Translations under genes and position numbers: made by a program | NCBI GenBank assembly: GCA_013289685.1 | Contig: JABCZL010000001.1 | Span: 747,838 to 811,837, forward strand | Reading direction: 5' to 3' | DNA length: 64,000 nt | From: Acidobacteriota bacterium | GTDB taxonomy: Bacteria; Acidobacteriota; Terriglobia; Terriglobales; Acidobacteriaceae | Notes under the pieces: generated by a model | The model's database searches: none | What the model saw: only the letters and a program-made list of their open reading frames with translations | What the model was told of the DNA's origin: nothing | Part shown: piece after piece, positions 8,422 through 17,562 of the stretch | How positions within the stretch are numbered: position 1 is the stretch's first letter | Layout of the letters: the number at the start of each line of letters is the position of its first letter

Positions 8422-9957
8422 TTAAGGCTGCACTCCAATCTCAAAGTTCAGAGTAGAGAGCGCGAGCCGGTACTGATACTGAGAGTTGACATAGCCGATT
8501 GCGGCATCGGTTTGCTGCAACTGCGCCTGGCTGAGTTCGACAATCGATCCCAGCCCCAGCTGATATCGCCCTTGGGCGAGACTCAAACTCAAGTCGGCCT
8601 CCTTGGCAAGTTCGGCCGCCACGCCCACCCGCTGAAATGCCGTGTTCGCGGCCAGCCATGCGGTGCGAACGTCGCGCACCACCTGGTCGCGCAGGTCCCG
8701 TGTGTTCTCGCCTGCGGCCTGGGCCCGGTACTTTGCTTCCGAAGCCTGCGCCGTGAAAAGAAATCCGTTAAAAATCGGGATGCTCATATTCACCCCGATC
8801 GCACCGTACCAGCTGGAGATGAAGTAGTTGGGGAAGCAGCCGCCGAAGCAGTCCGGACGCACCGGACTCCCTCCCGCCATGCCGAGCGCGCTTACGGTAG
8901 GCAAGAGTTGGTCGCGCTGAGCCCGGCGGAATTTCTCCGCCGCCTGCTGACCGTAGGTCAGGGCCTGCAGATCGGGCCGTTGCTCGAGAGCCGTGTGGAC
9001 GAGCACATCCACATCCGGCGGCGGCGACGGCAGTTGTGAATCTTCTTCCGTCAATTCGTACGTAACCTGTTGGTCGAAGCCCAGCACCGCGGTGAGCGCC
9101 GCCAACGTGGAATCGACATTGTTCTGGGCGTCGAGTTGCAGCAGCTTGGCTTGCGACAGATTCACGTCGGCAAACGACAAGTCCAGACCCGATTTCAGCT
9201 TGCTCTTCGTCAACTCGTCGATCTGATGTTGCACCGACCCGCGAGTCGTCACCGTCTGTTGCGCAACCTTGAGCAGAGCCTGGGCCTGCAGCGCGTTGTA
9301 AAAAGCCTGGTCCGTGGCCAGAACGATATCCTCAGTCGTCGCCAGAGCATTGGCGTTTTGCGCTTTCTCCAGGAGTTTCGAATACGACACCAGGTTCATC
9401 GTTCTTCCAAAGTCGGTGATGAGTTGGCTAAGAGTTACGCCAGCGCCCGCATGCTCCAGCAAGCGGGATGCCGTTAGCGCGCCCGCCCCGATGCGGCTGC
9501 CTTCATTCGCGTCGACCGCCGTGATCGCGCCATTAAGATTGGGCAGTTCCGCCGCCCTGGTCTCGCGATAGATCTGATGTTGCGCCAGCGCGAGCAGACG
9601 TCCCACACTGATCCGCGGATTATTCTTGATCGCCAACTGCTCTGCCTGAGTCCGGGTTAAGCGCATGGGGCCGCCCGTCGTGGGCGCCGCCTGAGCAACC
9701 TGGGCATCAACTGCGGAAGAAGCCGTCTGCAATCCGGCCCGACCAGGAAAACTGGCCACCAGCGCCACCTCAGCCTCCGGACCCACCCCGATCCGACGCA
9801 AGTTCCGCACGAACTGCGGCTGCGGGGCGGACGGTAAGTTTTCGGCCGCCCTTGATCCGTCAGCAGTTTGTGCCCAGACAATCTGGGCCGGAATTGCCCA
9901 CAAAAGCAACAGCAGCGTGCAAAAGAGTGTGCAAAAGAAGCCATTGGCCCTCGTCAT
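8422..9957 (-). CDS. Outer membrane efflux channel (TolC family)
   Basis: Outer-membrane component of a tripartite efflux pump, about 511 residues. A signal peptide (LLLLLWAIPAQIVWAQ) precedes two OEP repeats; the second begins after about residue 300 and includes ALEQRPDLQALTYGQQAAEKFRRAQRDQLLP, typical of TolC-like helical barrels. The ATG at 9957 has AGAGAGG about 8 bases upstream. An alternative ATG at 10002 overlaps the RND stop as ATGA and would add 15 polar residues before the signal peptide. It is third in the order fusion protein, RND pump, channel. Confidence 0.92.
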   Translation of the reverse strand: MTRANGFFCTLFCTLLLLLWAIPAQIVWAQTADGSRAAENLPSAPQPQFVRNLRRIGVGPEAEVALVASFPGRAGLQTASSAVDAQVAQAAPTTGGPMRLTRTQAEQLAIKNNPRISVGRLLALAQHQIYRETRAAELPNLNGAITAVDANEGSRIGAGALTASRLLEHAGAGVTLSQLITDFGRTMNLVSYSKLLEKAQNANALATTEDIVLATDQAFYNALQAQALLKVAQQTVTTRGSVQHQIDELTKSKLKSGLDLSFADVNLSQAKLLQLDAQNNVDSTLAALTAVLGFDQQVTYELTEEDSQLPSPPPDVDVLVHTALEQRPDLQALTYGQQAAEKFRRAQRDQLLPTVSALGMAGGSPVRPDCFGGCFPNYFISSWYGAIGVNMSIPIFNGFLFTAQASEAKYRAQAAGENTRDLRDQVVRDVRTAWLAANTAFQRVGVAAELAKEADLSLSLAQGRYQLGLGSIVELSQAQLQQTDAAIGYVNSQYQYRLALSTLNFEIGVQP

Positions 9958-9998
9958 CGGATTGCCTCTCTTTACATGAGGTGCCGCGGGATGTTTCT

Positions 9999-12900
9999 TC
10001 ATTCCGCCTCCGTCATCTGCGCGGCCGCGGCTTGCGGATTCTTTTTCCCGTACACCAGCAGATAAGCCGCCGGCACGATGAAAATCGTCAGCAATACCGA
10101 AGACGTCAAGCCTCCGATGATCGCCTTCGCCATCGGCGCATACTGTTCCGCGCCCGTCCCCAATTTCAGCGCCATCGGAATCATCCCGATGATGGTCGCC
10201 AGCGACGTCATCAGAATCGGCCGCAAGCGCACGCGGCACGCAGTAATAACCGCATCCGCCGGAGCCAGCCCCTGCTTCTCCAGATTGTGAGCGAAGTCGA
10301 CGATCAGAATGCTGTTCGAGTCCGCGATCCCCACCAGCATCAGCACCCCCATCAGCGACATCACGTTCAACGTGCTCCCCGTAAGCGGCAGAATGATCAG
10401 CACGCCGACAAATCCCATGGGAATCGCCAGCATGATCAGGAACGGATCGATGAACGACTTGAACTGCGCCGTCAGAATCAGGAACAGTAGGAGAAACGAA
10501 ATCAGGAACCCGAAGGCAAAGCTCTTGAACGACTGCTCCATTCCGTTCACCATTCCCCGCAGGTTCACTCGCACATTTCCAGGAATAGCGGTCTTCGCGA
10601 TAAGGTTGCGAATCGAACTGGTCACCCGCTGGAGGTCTTCTCCTTTAGGGGTCACGTACACATCGACGACGCGCTGAATCTGATAGTGGTCAACCTCGGT
10701 GGGGGTCTGCACCTGTTTCACGCTAACCACGTTGTTGAGCACCGTGGTCGGTCTGCCTTCTGCAGCGCAGGCCCATGATGGTTGCCCGTTTCCGAGCCGA
10801 GGCGGCCCGGCCGGGCCGCAGTTCATCCCGCCTCCCGAGCCCGGATCGCGCAACGGAATCTGTCCCAGGTCGGCCATGTTATGTATCGCCGCCTGGCCTT
10901 TCTCGAAATACTGCACCGTCAGGTAATAGTCGTTGCCGCTCTTGCGATCGACCCAATAATTGGGAGCGATCATGTAATTGGAATTCAGCGCGGTGATGAC
11001 GTTATCCACCACATCCTTCTGCGACAGACCCAACTCGCCGGCGTGAACGCGGTCCACGTCGAGGCGCAGTGCCGGATAGTTCATGTCCTGTGGAACGTAA
11101 ACCTGCCCGACCCCGCGGATCTGCCGAATCTCCGTCGCCAGGTTTTGTGCGACGCCATTAATCTGCTCCAGATTCGAACTGCTCACCTGCACATCAATCG
11201 GCGCCGGCGCGCCCTGATTCAAAATGGCATCGACCATCGAGCCGCTGGAAAAAAATGTGCGAATCTCGGGAAACTGGCTGGCCATCTTTTGCTGCACGCG
11301 GTCCATATACTCGAAACTGCTCAGCCGGTGCGAATCGCTTAGCTGCACCTGCACCGTCGCCGTGTAAGAACCGGAATTCGTTGTGTAGAGCGAAGAGAAG
11401 TCCGGAACTACACCAATGTTGGAAACGATTCTCCGCAAATCCTTCCCTTCCATCGTGCTGCGGATCAGGTCTTCCACCTTCGCGACATACTGGTCGGTCA
11501 CTTCAATGCGGGTGCCGGTAGGAACTTTCAAGTTGATGGTGAACTGCCCGGCGTCGGTCTTAGGGAAAAACGCCAGCCCCATCAACGGATAGATCGCCAG
11601 ACTGGCGACGAACACTCCGCTCAAAATCAACACGGTGAGCCCGGGTCGCTGGCACGCTCGCCGCACCCAGTATTCGTAATAATCCAGGACTTTGTTGAAC
11701 ATCCGGTTGAAGCGGGCGTTGAACTTCTCCATTCTGGAGGGATTCTTTACGGCATTGTCATACTCCCGGTTGTCGTGAACTTCCCCGTGCGGCTTGGCCT
11801 TCAGGAAGCGCGAGCAGAACAAGGGAATGACGGTCATCGCCACCACAAAAGAAGCCAGCAGCGAGAGACAGAACGCCAGAGCCAAAGCGGAAAACAAAAA
11901 CTTGGCCACGCCGAAGAGAAACACAACCGGAAAAAAATCGACCACGTCCACCAGCGTGGCGGCCAGCACAGCCAGACTCACTTCCGAGCCGCCCATTTCC
12001 GCGGCGACCATGGGCGCGGCTCCCATCTCCAGATGGCGGTAGATGTTCTCCAGCGAGATCACCGAATTATCGATCACCCGCGAGAACGCCAGTGCCATTC
12101 CGCCCAGGATCATCGTATTAATCGTGCCACCCATCAACGCCAGGATCACGAACGCAGCCAGCGCCGACAACGGGATCGACAGCAGCACCGCCGAAGTCGC
12201 ACGGAAGCTGCCCAGAAAAATCAGGATCATCAGGCTGGTCAGAATCAACCCCAGAAAGCCCTCGTGCAGAACAGTATTGATGGCTTCTTTCACGTAAACC
12301 GACTGGTCAAACTCGATGGCGGTGACCATCTGCTTAGGAATGTCGTAAAGGTGCTTGATGAGTTGCCGAACTCCATCGACAACCGCGATGGTGTTGGTGT
12401 CGCCGCCCTGCTTCATGATGGGAATGTAGGCGGATTTCTGGCCGTCGATGCGCACGATGTTGGTCTGGATTCCGTGGGAGTCTTCCGCTTTTCCCACATC
12501 GTTCACCGTCACCCAGGAATGCCCGTTAACTTTGAGCGGCACTTTGCCCAGCTCGTCCATGTTGTCGACCAGACTGTTCGAATAAACGAAGTAGTCGTAC
12601 GGCCCCATCTTCACGTCGCCTGCGGGGAGGATCAGGTTCGAGTCGTTCACCGCATGCACCACGTCCATCAAACTGAGCTGGCGCGACGACAACTTGTAAG
12701 GGTCGACATAAACCATGATCTGCCGGTAAACGCCGCCGAACACGCCCGGGATCGAAGAGCCGGGGACCGCAGTGATCTGGTTGCGAATCTGGAACTGCGC
12801 GTAGTCGTGCAGCTGCGTTTCATTCAGGCCCTCACCTTTTACTGTGACCAGAGCCACCGGCAGACTGGACGCATCAAACTTCAGCACCACCGGCGGCAGC

Positions 12901-13262
12901 GTTCCCGGAGGCAGTCGCTTCAAGTCGGCGAGAGCCAGGTTGGAAAGCTCAGTCACATCGGCATCGGGACTGGTCCCCGGCTGAAAATAGACTTTGATGA
13001 TGCTGACGCCCAGCATCGACCGCGACTCAAAATGATCGACGCCCGCCGCTAGTGTGAAGAATCTCTCAAGCGGGTCAGTGATGTCAGTCTCGACGTCCTC
13101 TGGAGGCATGCCGGAGTAAAACGTCGCCACCACCACTTCCGGCAAATTGATCGGAGGAAACAGATCAATCGGCATACGCGCAATGCTGGTTACTCCAATC
13201 ACCACCAGCGTCAAGCAGATCACGATGATGAAGTACGGATTGCGAATTGAAAAACCTGGCAT
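9999..13262 (-). CDS. RND efflux pump inner-membrane subunit (HAE-type)
   Basis: 1087 residues, the normal size for an AcrB/MexB-class proton-driven pump. It has an N-terminal helix after MPGFSIRNPYFIIV, two large periplasmic loops and twelve membrane helices. TM4 carries IDNSVISLENI with one acidic residue in place of the paired Asp of AcrB. TM10 carries VGIADSNSILIVDFAH, lacking the AcrB lysine. Both match a HAE subgroup in which the motif reads VDNS and SNS, so the pump need not be inactive. The pump exports drugs or lipophilic compounds through the neighbouring channel. Its stop overlaps a possible channel start (ATGA). Confidence 0.93.
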   Translation of the reverse strand: MPGFSIRNPYFIIVICLTLVVIGVTSIARMPIDLFPPINLPEVVVATFYSGMPPEDVETDITDPLERFFTLAAGVDHFESRSMLGVSIIKVYFQPGTSPDADVTELSNLALADLKRLPPGTLPPVVLKFDASSLPVALVTVKGEGLNETQLHDYAQFQIRNQITAVPGSSIPGVFGGVYRQIMVYVDPYKLSSRQLSLMDVVHAVNDSNLILPAGDVKMGPYDYFVYSNSLVDNMDELGKVPLKVNGHSWVTVNDVGKAEDSHGIQTNIVRIDGQKSAYIPIMKQGGDTNTIAVVDGVRQLIKHLYDIPKQMVTAIEFDQSVYVKEAINTVLHEGFLGLILTSLMILIFLGSFRATSAVLLSIPLSALAAFVILALMGGTINTMILGGMALAFSRVIDNSVISLENIYRHLEMGAAPMVAAEMGGSEVSLAVLAATLVDVVDFFPVVFLFGVAKFLFSALALAFCLSLLASFVVAMTVIPLFCSRFLKAKPHGEVHDNREYDNAVKNPSRMEKFNARFNRMFNKVLDYYEYWVRRACQRPGLTVLILSGVFVASLAIYPLMGLAFFPKTDAGQFTINLKVPTGTRIEVTDQYVAKVEDLIRSTMEGKDLRRIVSNIGVVPDFSSLYTTNSGSYTATVQVQLSDSHRLSSFEYMDRVQQKMASQFPEIRTFFSSGSMVDAILNQGAPAPIDVQVSSSNLEQINGVAQNLATEIRQIRGVGQVYVPQDMNYPALRLDVDRVHAGELGLSQKDVVDNVITALNSNYMIAPNYWVDRKSGNDYYLTVQYFEKGQAAIHNMADLGQIPLRDPGSGGGMNCGPAGPPRLGNGQPSWACAAEGRPTTVLNNVVSVKQVQTPTEVDHYQIQRVVDVYVTPKGEDLQRVTSSIRNLIAKTAIPGNVRVNLRGMVNGMEQSFKSFAFGFLISFLLLFLILTAQFKSFIDPFLIMLAIPMGFVGVLIILPLTGSTLNVMSLMGVLMLVGIADSNSILIVDFAHNLEKQGLAPADAVITACRVRLRPILMTSLATIIGMIPMALKLGTGAEQYAPMAKAIIGGLTSSVLLTIFIVPAAYLLVYGKKNPQAAAAQMTEAE

Positions 13263-13286
13263 AGAACCTATCCCATCTTCCTTATT

Positions 13287-13342
13287 TCGAAATCGTTCTT
13301 TCGAAATCGTTCTCTCGAAATCGTTCTCCCGAAATCGTTCCC
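13287..13342. repeat. Four tandem copies of a 14-base unit (TCGAAATCGTTCTC)
   Basis: Between the fusion-protein and RND genes there are four back-to-back copies of a 14-base unit at 13287-13300, 13301-13314, 13315-13328 and 13329-13342; the first and last copies differ by one to three bases. It fills most of the 97-base gap inside the efflux operon. It may be a protein-binding array, a slippage-prone spacer, or without function. Confidence 0.85.
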
Positions 13343-13359
13343 CCGCTCCAAACCGCCTG

Positions 13360-14634
13360 CTACGGCTGCGCGTCCCCCTCGTGATACTCGGGCGCGGTAA
13401 CAGGCTGCGTATGAACCTTCTGGCCAGCTTTCAGCCCGCCGCGATCGCTAACCACGACCTGTTCCCCTTCGTTCAATCCAGAAACAATTTCCGCGTCGCT
13501 GCTCGTCTCCAGTCCGATCTGCACTTCCCGTTGCTCGAGTGTTCCGTCGGCACTCACCACAAAAACCGTCGTCCTGTCACCCCGATGACTCACGGCCTGC
13601 ACTGGAACGGTGGGAATGTTGTCTTTGCGGTCGAGGTGAAGATCCGCGTCGGCATACAGACCAGGCAGCAAAACTCGCTGAGGATTGAGAACATCGACTT
13701 CCGTATGCATGGTGCGGGTATTCGACTGCACATCGACGGAGAACCGCGCCACCTTGCCGGGAAATGTCCGATTGAGCGAAGGCACACGCACATCCACCGG
13801 ATCGCCCACTCGAATGTACCGAACATAGGATTCCGGAACCGGTATGACGAGCCTGAACAGATCATCCTGAGAGAGCTTCACGATCGGCATCGCCTGCGTG
13901 CTCGAACCAGTGCCCGCCTGCACCAGCGTTCCCAGGTTCGCGTAACGCTCGGTGACAACCCCGGGAAACGGCGCCGTGATCCTGGAATAATCAAAAAGAC
14001 TTTGATCGTGAACCAGTTTCGCCCGCGCCACCGAAAGCTGGCTCTGCGCCGCCTCCAGAGCCGCCTGTCCCGCGTCCACCTGCGACGATGCGGCCATGTC
14101 TTTTCCCTGCGCATCGTCCACTTCCTGCTGCGCCACAATGCCCGGCTGGCTCTCAAACACACCGTTCAACCGCGTGAACTGCAGATGCAGCGCCTTGTAC
14201 TGTGCCTGATAGCGCTCCAGTTCGTGCTGCGCCCGCGTTACCTGATTGGCCGCGTTCTTGATTTCCGCCTGGTCTTCCTGCAGTTGGGCCTCTAACTCAG
14301 GAATCTCCAGAATTGCCATAACCTCGCCGGCCTTCACGTGCGTTCCGTAGTCCACCATCAGCTTCTTCACGTAGCCCGATTCCTTGGCATACACATCAAT
14401 CTCTTGAAACGGCACCAACTCGGAAGACAACGTGATTTGGCGGCCCAGCGACTTCTTCGTCACCTTGGTTACGCCCACGGTAATCGTCGGACCACCGGCT
14501 TGAACCTGGCTCCGGTCTCCTGAGCAGGAAGCCAGACTGACTGCGAGCGCTACGACCATCGCTGCCAGCGCGAACCGAATCGTCCGCCTGTTCCTCCCAG
14601 TTCGCCTTATCGACAAAATGCAGTTGTGAGTCAT
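13360..14634 (-). CDS. Efflux periplasmic adaptor (membrane fusion lipoprotein, AcrA/HlyD-like)
   Basis: Adaptor that links the RND pump to the outer-membrane channel. It is about 424 residues, with a lipoprotein signal ending LAVSLASC. A barrel/lipoyl segment (VDVYAKESGYVKKLMVDYGTHVKAGEVMAILEI split around a coiled coil) follows. The long coiled coil runs about 105-215, rich in Gln/Ala/Glu. The second half-lipoyl motif is ITAPFPGVVTERYANLGTLV, then the beta-barrel and membrane-proximal domains. It is first of the efflux operon on the minus strand. An in-frame GTG at 14646 is an alternative start. Confidence 0.92.
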   Translation of the reverse strand: MTHNCILSIRRTGRNRRTIRFALAAMVVALAVSLASCSGDRSQVQAGGPTITVGVTKVTKKSLGRQITLSSELVPFQEIDVYAKESGYVKKLMVDYGTHVKAGEVMAILEIPELEAQLQEDQAEIKNAANQVTRAQHELERYQAQYKALHLQFTRLNGVFESQPGIVAQQEVDDAQGKDMAASSQVDAGQAALEAAQSQLSVARAKLVHDQSLFDYSRITAPFPGVVTERYANLGTLVQAGTGSSTQAMPIVKLSQDDLFRLVIPVPESYVRYIRVGDPVDVRVPSLNRTFPGKVARFSVDVQSNTRTMHTEVDVLNPQRVLLPGLYADADLHLDRKDNIPTVPVQAVSHRGDRTTVFVVSADGTLEQREVQIGLETSSDAEIVSGLNEGEQVVVSDRGGLKAGQKVHTQPVTAPEYHEGDAQP

Positions 14635-14682
14635 CGTGTCTTGCACCAGCCTTCTTTGCTTTTCAGGAGCGCCAACTCCGGC

Positions 14683-15381
14683 TTACCCCTTCTTCTTCAT
14701 CACCTCACCCAGTTTCGCCACGGAAAACGCGCTGGACCGGCAGAAGTCGATCACCTTATGCTCTGCCTTTTGCAAATCAGCCGCAACCGCTGGGATGGAA
14801 CTGGCAATCTCCACCGGGATCGTCAGCACCCCGTGACGGTCCCCGTGCAGCAGATCTCCCGGGCGGACTTCCATCCCGCCCACCTTCACCGCCGACCCAA
14901 TGTCGAAAATGTGCGCATAAGCGTGCGAGACGGCGACGCTTCCGGCAAACAACTGGATGCCCATCGAACGTACCGACGGCAGTTCGCGCACCGCACCGTT
15001 CGTCACATAGCCAATGCAGCCCAGCGCCTTCAATATGGCCGCGTGCATGTCTCCCACAAATGCACCCCGGCCCGGCGGATCATCCATGTCTTCCAGCACC
15101 AGGATCCGCGGCGACGGAATCGCCAGAATCGCGTTCCAGAAGTCCGCCCGGTCGCGGAACGTTCCGTGCACTATGGGTGGCGCGCCGCTGCGCAGCCGCG
15201 CCGTGGCCGCGTACCCCACCATCGGAGGCGCGTCCTCGAACATGCAGCGAATCCTGCCATCGGTAAAACCCGAATTGTGCAGTCGAACGTTAAAGGTTTC
15301 GATCGCGTTCGCGACCATGCAGGTGTCGAACACGCGAAGAGCATCCAACTCTTCCTCGGTCAACAAGGGTGCAACCGCCAT
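14683..15381 (-). CDS. RraA-like family protein (aldolase/regulator fold)
   Basis: 232 residues of the RraA / HMG-CHA aldolase / former MenG-like superfamily. The core carries GDMHAAILKALGCIGYVTNG, then AVRELPSV, where the aldolase subgroup has an Arg-Asp pair and this protein has Arg-Glu. Further on is RPGDLLHGDRHGVLTIP. Family members are either class II pyruvate aldolases or RNase E inhibitors; the sequence alone does not decide, and the Asp-to-Glu change leaves aldolase activity open. An AAAGGAA ribosome site precedes the ATG. It lies about 50 bases upstream of the efflux adaptor on the same strand, so they may share a transcript. Confidence 0.82.
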   Translation of the reverse strand: MAVAPLLTEEELDALRVFDTCMVANAIETFNVRLHNSGFTDGRIRCMFEDAPPMVGYAATARLRSGAPPIVHGTFRDRADFWNAILAIPSPRILVLEDMDDPPGRGAFVGDMHAAILKALGCIGYVTNGAVRELPSVRSMGIQLFAGSVAVSHAYAHIFDIGSAVKVGGMEVRPGDLLHGDRHGVLTIPVEIASSIPAVAADLQKAEHKVIDFCRSSAFSVAKLGEVMKKKG

Positions 15382-15625
15382 GTAGGTTTCCTTTCAGGGA
15401 TCGGCTTTGCATCCACACAAACAGGCCCGACCCTTCCTTACATAGAGACCAGCGAGTTCGGTCTGGTTGCGATGAATGCAAGCAGATCCCGAGACTTCTC
15501 TGGGACCGTTTGACTTGATCGGCTCTCGGCAGGTGCGGAGAACGGACCTTACTCAGCTACCTCATTCAAACAATGAGGGCAGAGTTCATTTTGTTTGTAA
15601 CGAATCGGATAACGGCGCAGAAAGG

Positions 15626-15964
15626 TCAGCAGGCAGGAGGAGGACGGTTATACAGACTCAGTTCGAGAAGCACGCTGGGCATCGGAGGCCCAGCGTGTGA
15701 AATGCGCGGATACGAGCTTGGCGCCTCTAAGACGGCACTCCGAACCACCGGAGGCATCCAGTTGGCCGCGCTTTTCGTCAGGCGCTGCCGGCCCGGTTCC
15801 GGCGAGGAATGCTTGTGCACGGTGCTGGTTGAATAAGCCGAGCCGCTCTGCGCAGAACAATATCGAGTAGCCACACTAACCGCGAGCGAAAACACGGCCA
15901 GCAATACGATCATCGCGGAGCATGCTCTGCGACATCGATTCTCGGGATTAGTCAGACGCAACAT
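15626..15964 (-). CDS. Small secreted or anchored protein, hypothetical
   Basis: 112 residues. A hydrophobic segment (about 18-33, MIVLLAVFSLAVSVAT) could be a signal peptide or anchor. The rest is Pro/Ser-rich and ends ...LYNRPPPAC. The pattern QRLTKSAANWMPPV...AGPP...LYNRPPP looks like a short conserved family, which argues for a real gene, but I cannot name it. The ribosome site is weak. The non-coding stretches on either side (15382-15625, 15965-16248) show nothing recognisable. Confidence 0.45.
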   Translation of the reverse strand: MLRLTNPENRCRRACSAMIVLLAVFSLAVSVATRYCSAQSGSAYSTSTVHKHSSPEPGRQRLTKSAANWMPPVVRSAVLEAPSSYPRISHAGPPMPSVLLELSLYNRPPPAC

Positions 15965-16248
15965 TTCAGATTCTGCGGAACCACCTTCCTTCTACCATAC
16001 AAAACTCGCGGCCCGCAAACAAGTAGCCACCGTGACCACGGTAACTTCAACAGGACACCAGCCACACTAATAACTTAGATAAGCACGCACTAGGTTTGGT
16101 TGCACTCTAATCCGCAACCGAAACTCGCACCAGGCATCGAGCCCGGGTCGAGCGAGTCCGCGAACATTACGGCAGTAACGCGAACCCAAGCCAACACGAG
16201 GGATGGACAGCGCACCTGTGATACCGTCAACCCAAACAGGCACAACTC

Positions 16249-17562
16249 ATGACGGAAGTACAGCACCGCGTCCCGTCAGGCTATTCCGGCCTCGACAGCG
16301 CCGGCGTCCCCGATCACGTCTCTCATAACGTCCCGCACTCACCTCGTGCCGAGAAGTATGCCGAACTCCTCTGGCGCACCGATCCCCTGGCCGAAGCTGT
16401 CATGGACGAATTCGCCCGCATGCCGGAAAGCGAATGGCGGGCGCTTCTGGAACTGGCGTTGGCCAAGGGTCTCGAAGCCGTGCCCCATGCACCGGAGCCG
16501 TTGCGAGCGCTGTTTCATCAGCTGGAAAGCGTTCCCTTCTGGGTCGATCGCGACCGCTGCAATCTGGGTGGGGCCACGTTTCTGCGCTGCCGGCTCGGTT
16601 TTGCGGTGCTGGCCATGCTTGCCCTTCCCATCATCTACAGCTGGCCCGCCGGCAACAAACCGCTCGCATTGTCAGGTCAATTAGTGCATCGCGCCTCGCA
16701 ACGCCTGAAAGACACGACGCGCTACGTATTCGCGGTTTGCCAGCCCGACTGTCTGTCCCGGTTTTCCGAGGGGTTTGCCATGACGGTGCGCGTGCGCCTC
16801 ATCCATGCGCAAGTGAGGAGATTGCTTCTCGACTCCGGTCAATGGCGTTCGGATGTCTGGGGCGCACCCATCAACCAATGCCACATGGCCGGTACCAACC
16901 TGATGTTTTCCGTCGGCGTACTCGACGGGCTGACGCGACTAGGCTACCGGTTCGAACGCGTGGAGCGCGAAGCGCTCGTCCATTTGTGGCGATACGCGGG
17001 TTATCTGCTGGGCGTGGAGAATGAACTGTTGATTGCCGACGAATTCGAGGGCCACCGCCTGCTCGACCTGATGTTTGCCTTCGAGCCGCAGCCGGACGAC
17101 GATTCGCGCGCCCTGGTCGACGCCCTCATGCAGACTTCCTACACCTACGTTCGCAACTTTAAGGCGGGGCAGTTGTGCAGCGTGAACCTCTGTTACGGGA
17201 TCTCGCGCGCACTGATTGGCGATGAGCAGGCCGCCGCACTCCGATATCCGAAGACCCCGTGGAGGTGGCTGGTTCCGGCGATTCGTCCGGCGACCTGGTT
17301 GGTCGAAACCGCGCGCAAGTTCAGCACGCGCGTACAGGCTCTGGCCACAGTCGCCGGACCCAAAGCGTTTCGACATCTCTTGAGTGAGCGCGGCCTGAAG
17401 GGGCGCACCGGGGAGTTCGTGATCCCGCGCCGCATCGCGGTGCGCCCGGACGAGTCTGAATCCGAGCTCGAACCCAAGACAAGCCATGCCGCGCCTGAAG
17501 CCGCGGAACCAGAATCCAGCGAGCGCGTGTCCGATGGAGGAAAACAGGGAGGTAAACCATGA
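16249..17562 (+). CDS. Oxygenase MpaB family protein (DUF2236)
   Basis: 437 residues of the DUF2236/MpaB/latex-clearing-protein superfamily, whose studied members are haem-b oxygenases acting on hydrophobic substrates such as polyisoprene. The superfamily landmarks are visible: ...GFAMTVRVRLIHAQVRRLL (about 176-194), GAPINQCHMAGTNLMFS (about 204-220) and the WRYAGYLLGVENELL stretch (about 246-260). The helix-rich middle fits the globin-like fold of the family. The C-terminal 35 residues are acidic and probably disordered. No signal peptide is seen. The stop overlaps the start of the next gene (ATGA), so it is coupled to a flavoprotein that could supply electrons; that link is inference. Confidence 0.85.
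   Translation: MTEVQHRVPSGYSGLDSAGVPDHVSHNVPHSPRAEKYAELLWRTDPLAEAVMDEFARMPESEWRALLELALAKGLEAVPHAPEPLRALFHQLESVPFWVDRDRCNLGGATFLRCRLGFAVLAMLALPIIYSWPAGNKPLALSGQLVHRASQRLKDTTRYVFAVCQPDCLSRFSEGFAMTVRVRLIHAQVRRLLLDSGQWRSDVWGAPINQCHMAGTNLMFSVGVLDGLTRLGYRFERVEREALVHLWRYAGYLLGVENELLIADEFEGHRLLDLMFAFEPQPDDDSRALVDALMQTSYTYVRNFKAGQLCSVNLCYGISRALIGDEQAAALRYPKTPWRWLVPAIRPATWLVETARKFSTRVQALATVAGPKAFRHLLSERGLKGRTGEFVIPRRIAVRPDESESELEPKTSHAAPEAAEPESSERVSDGGKQGGKP

Noticed and set aside
9999..13262. RND pump inactivated by loss of the paired Asp and the Lys of the proton relay
   Set aside because: The VDNS/SNS pattern is shared by a whole HAE subgroup, so the change is more likely family-specific than a defect.
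13287..13342. CRISPR array
   Set aside because: Repeats are 14 bases with no spacers and there are no cas genes anywhere in the window.
11775..14295. Long plus-strand frames antisense to the RND pump and adaptor genes
   Set aside because: Gln/His/Arg-rich translations without motifs; the minus-strand genes are clear efflux subunits.
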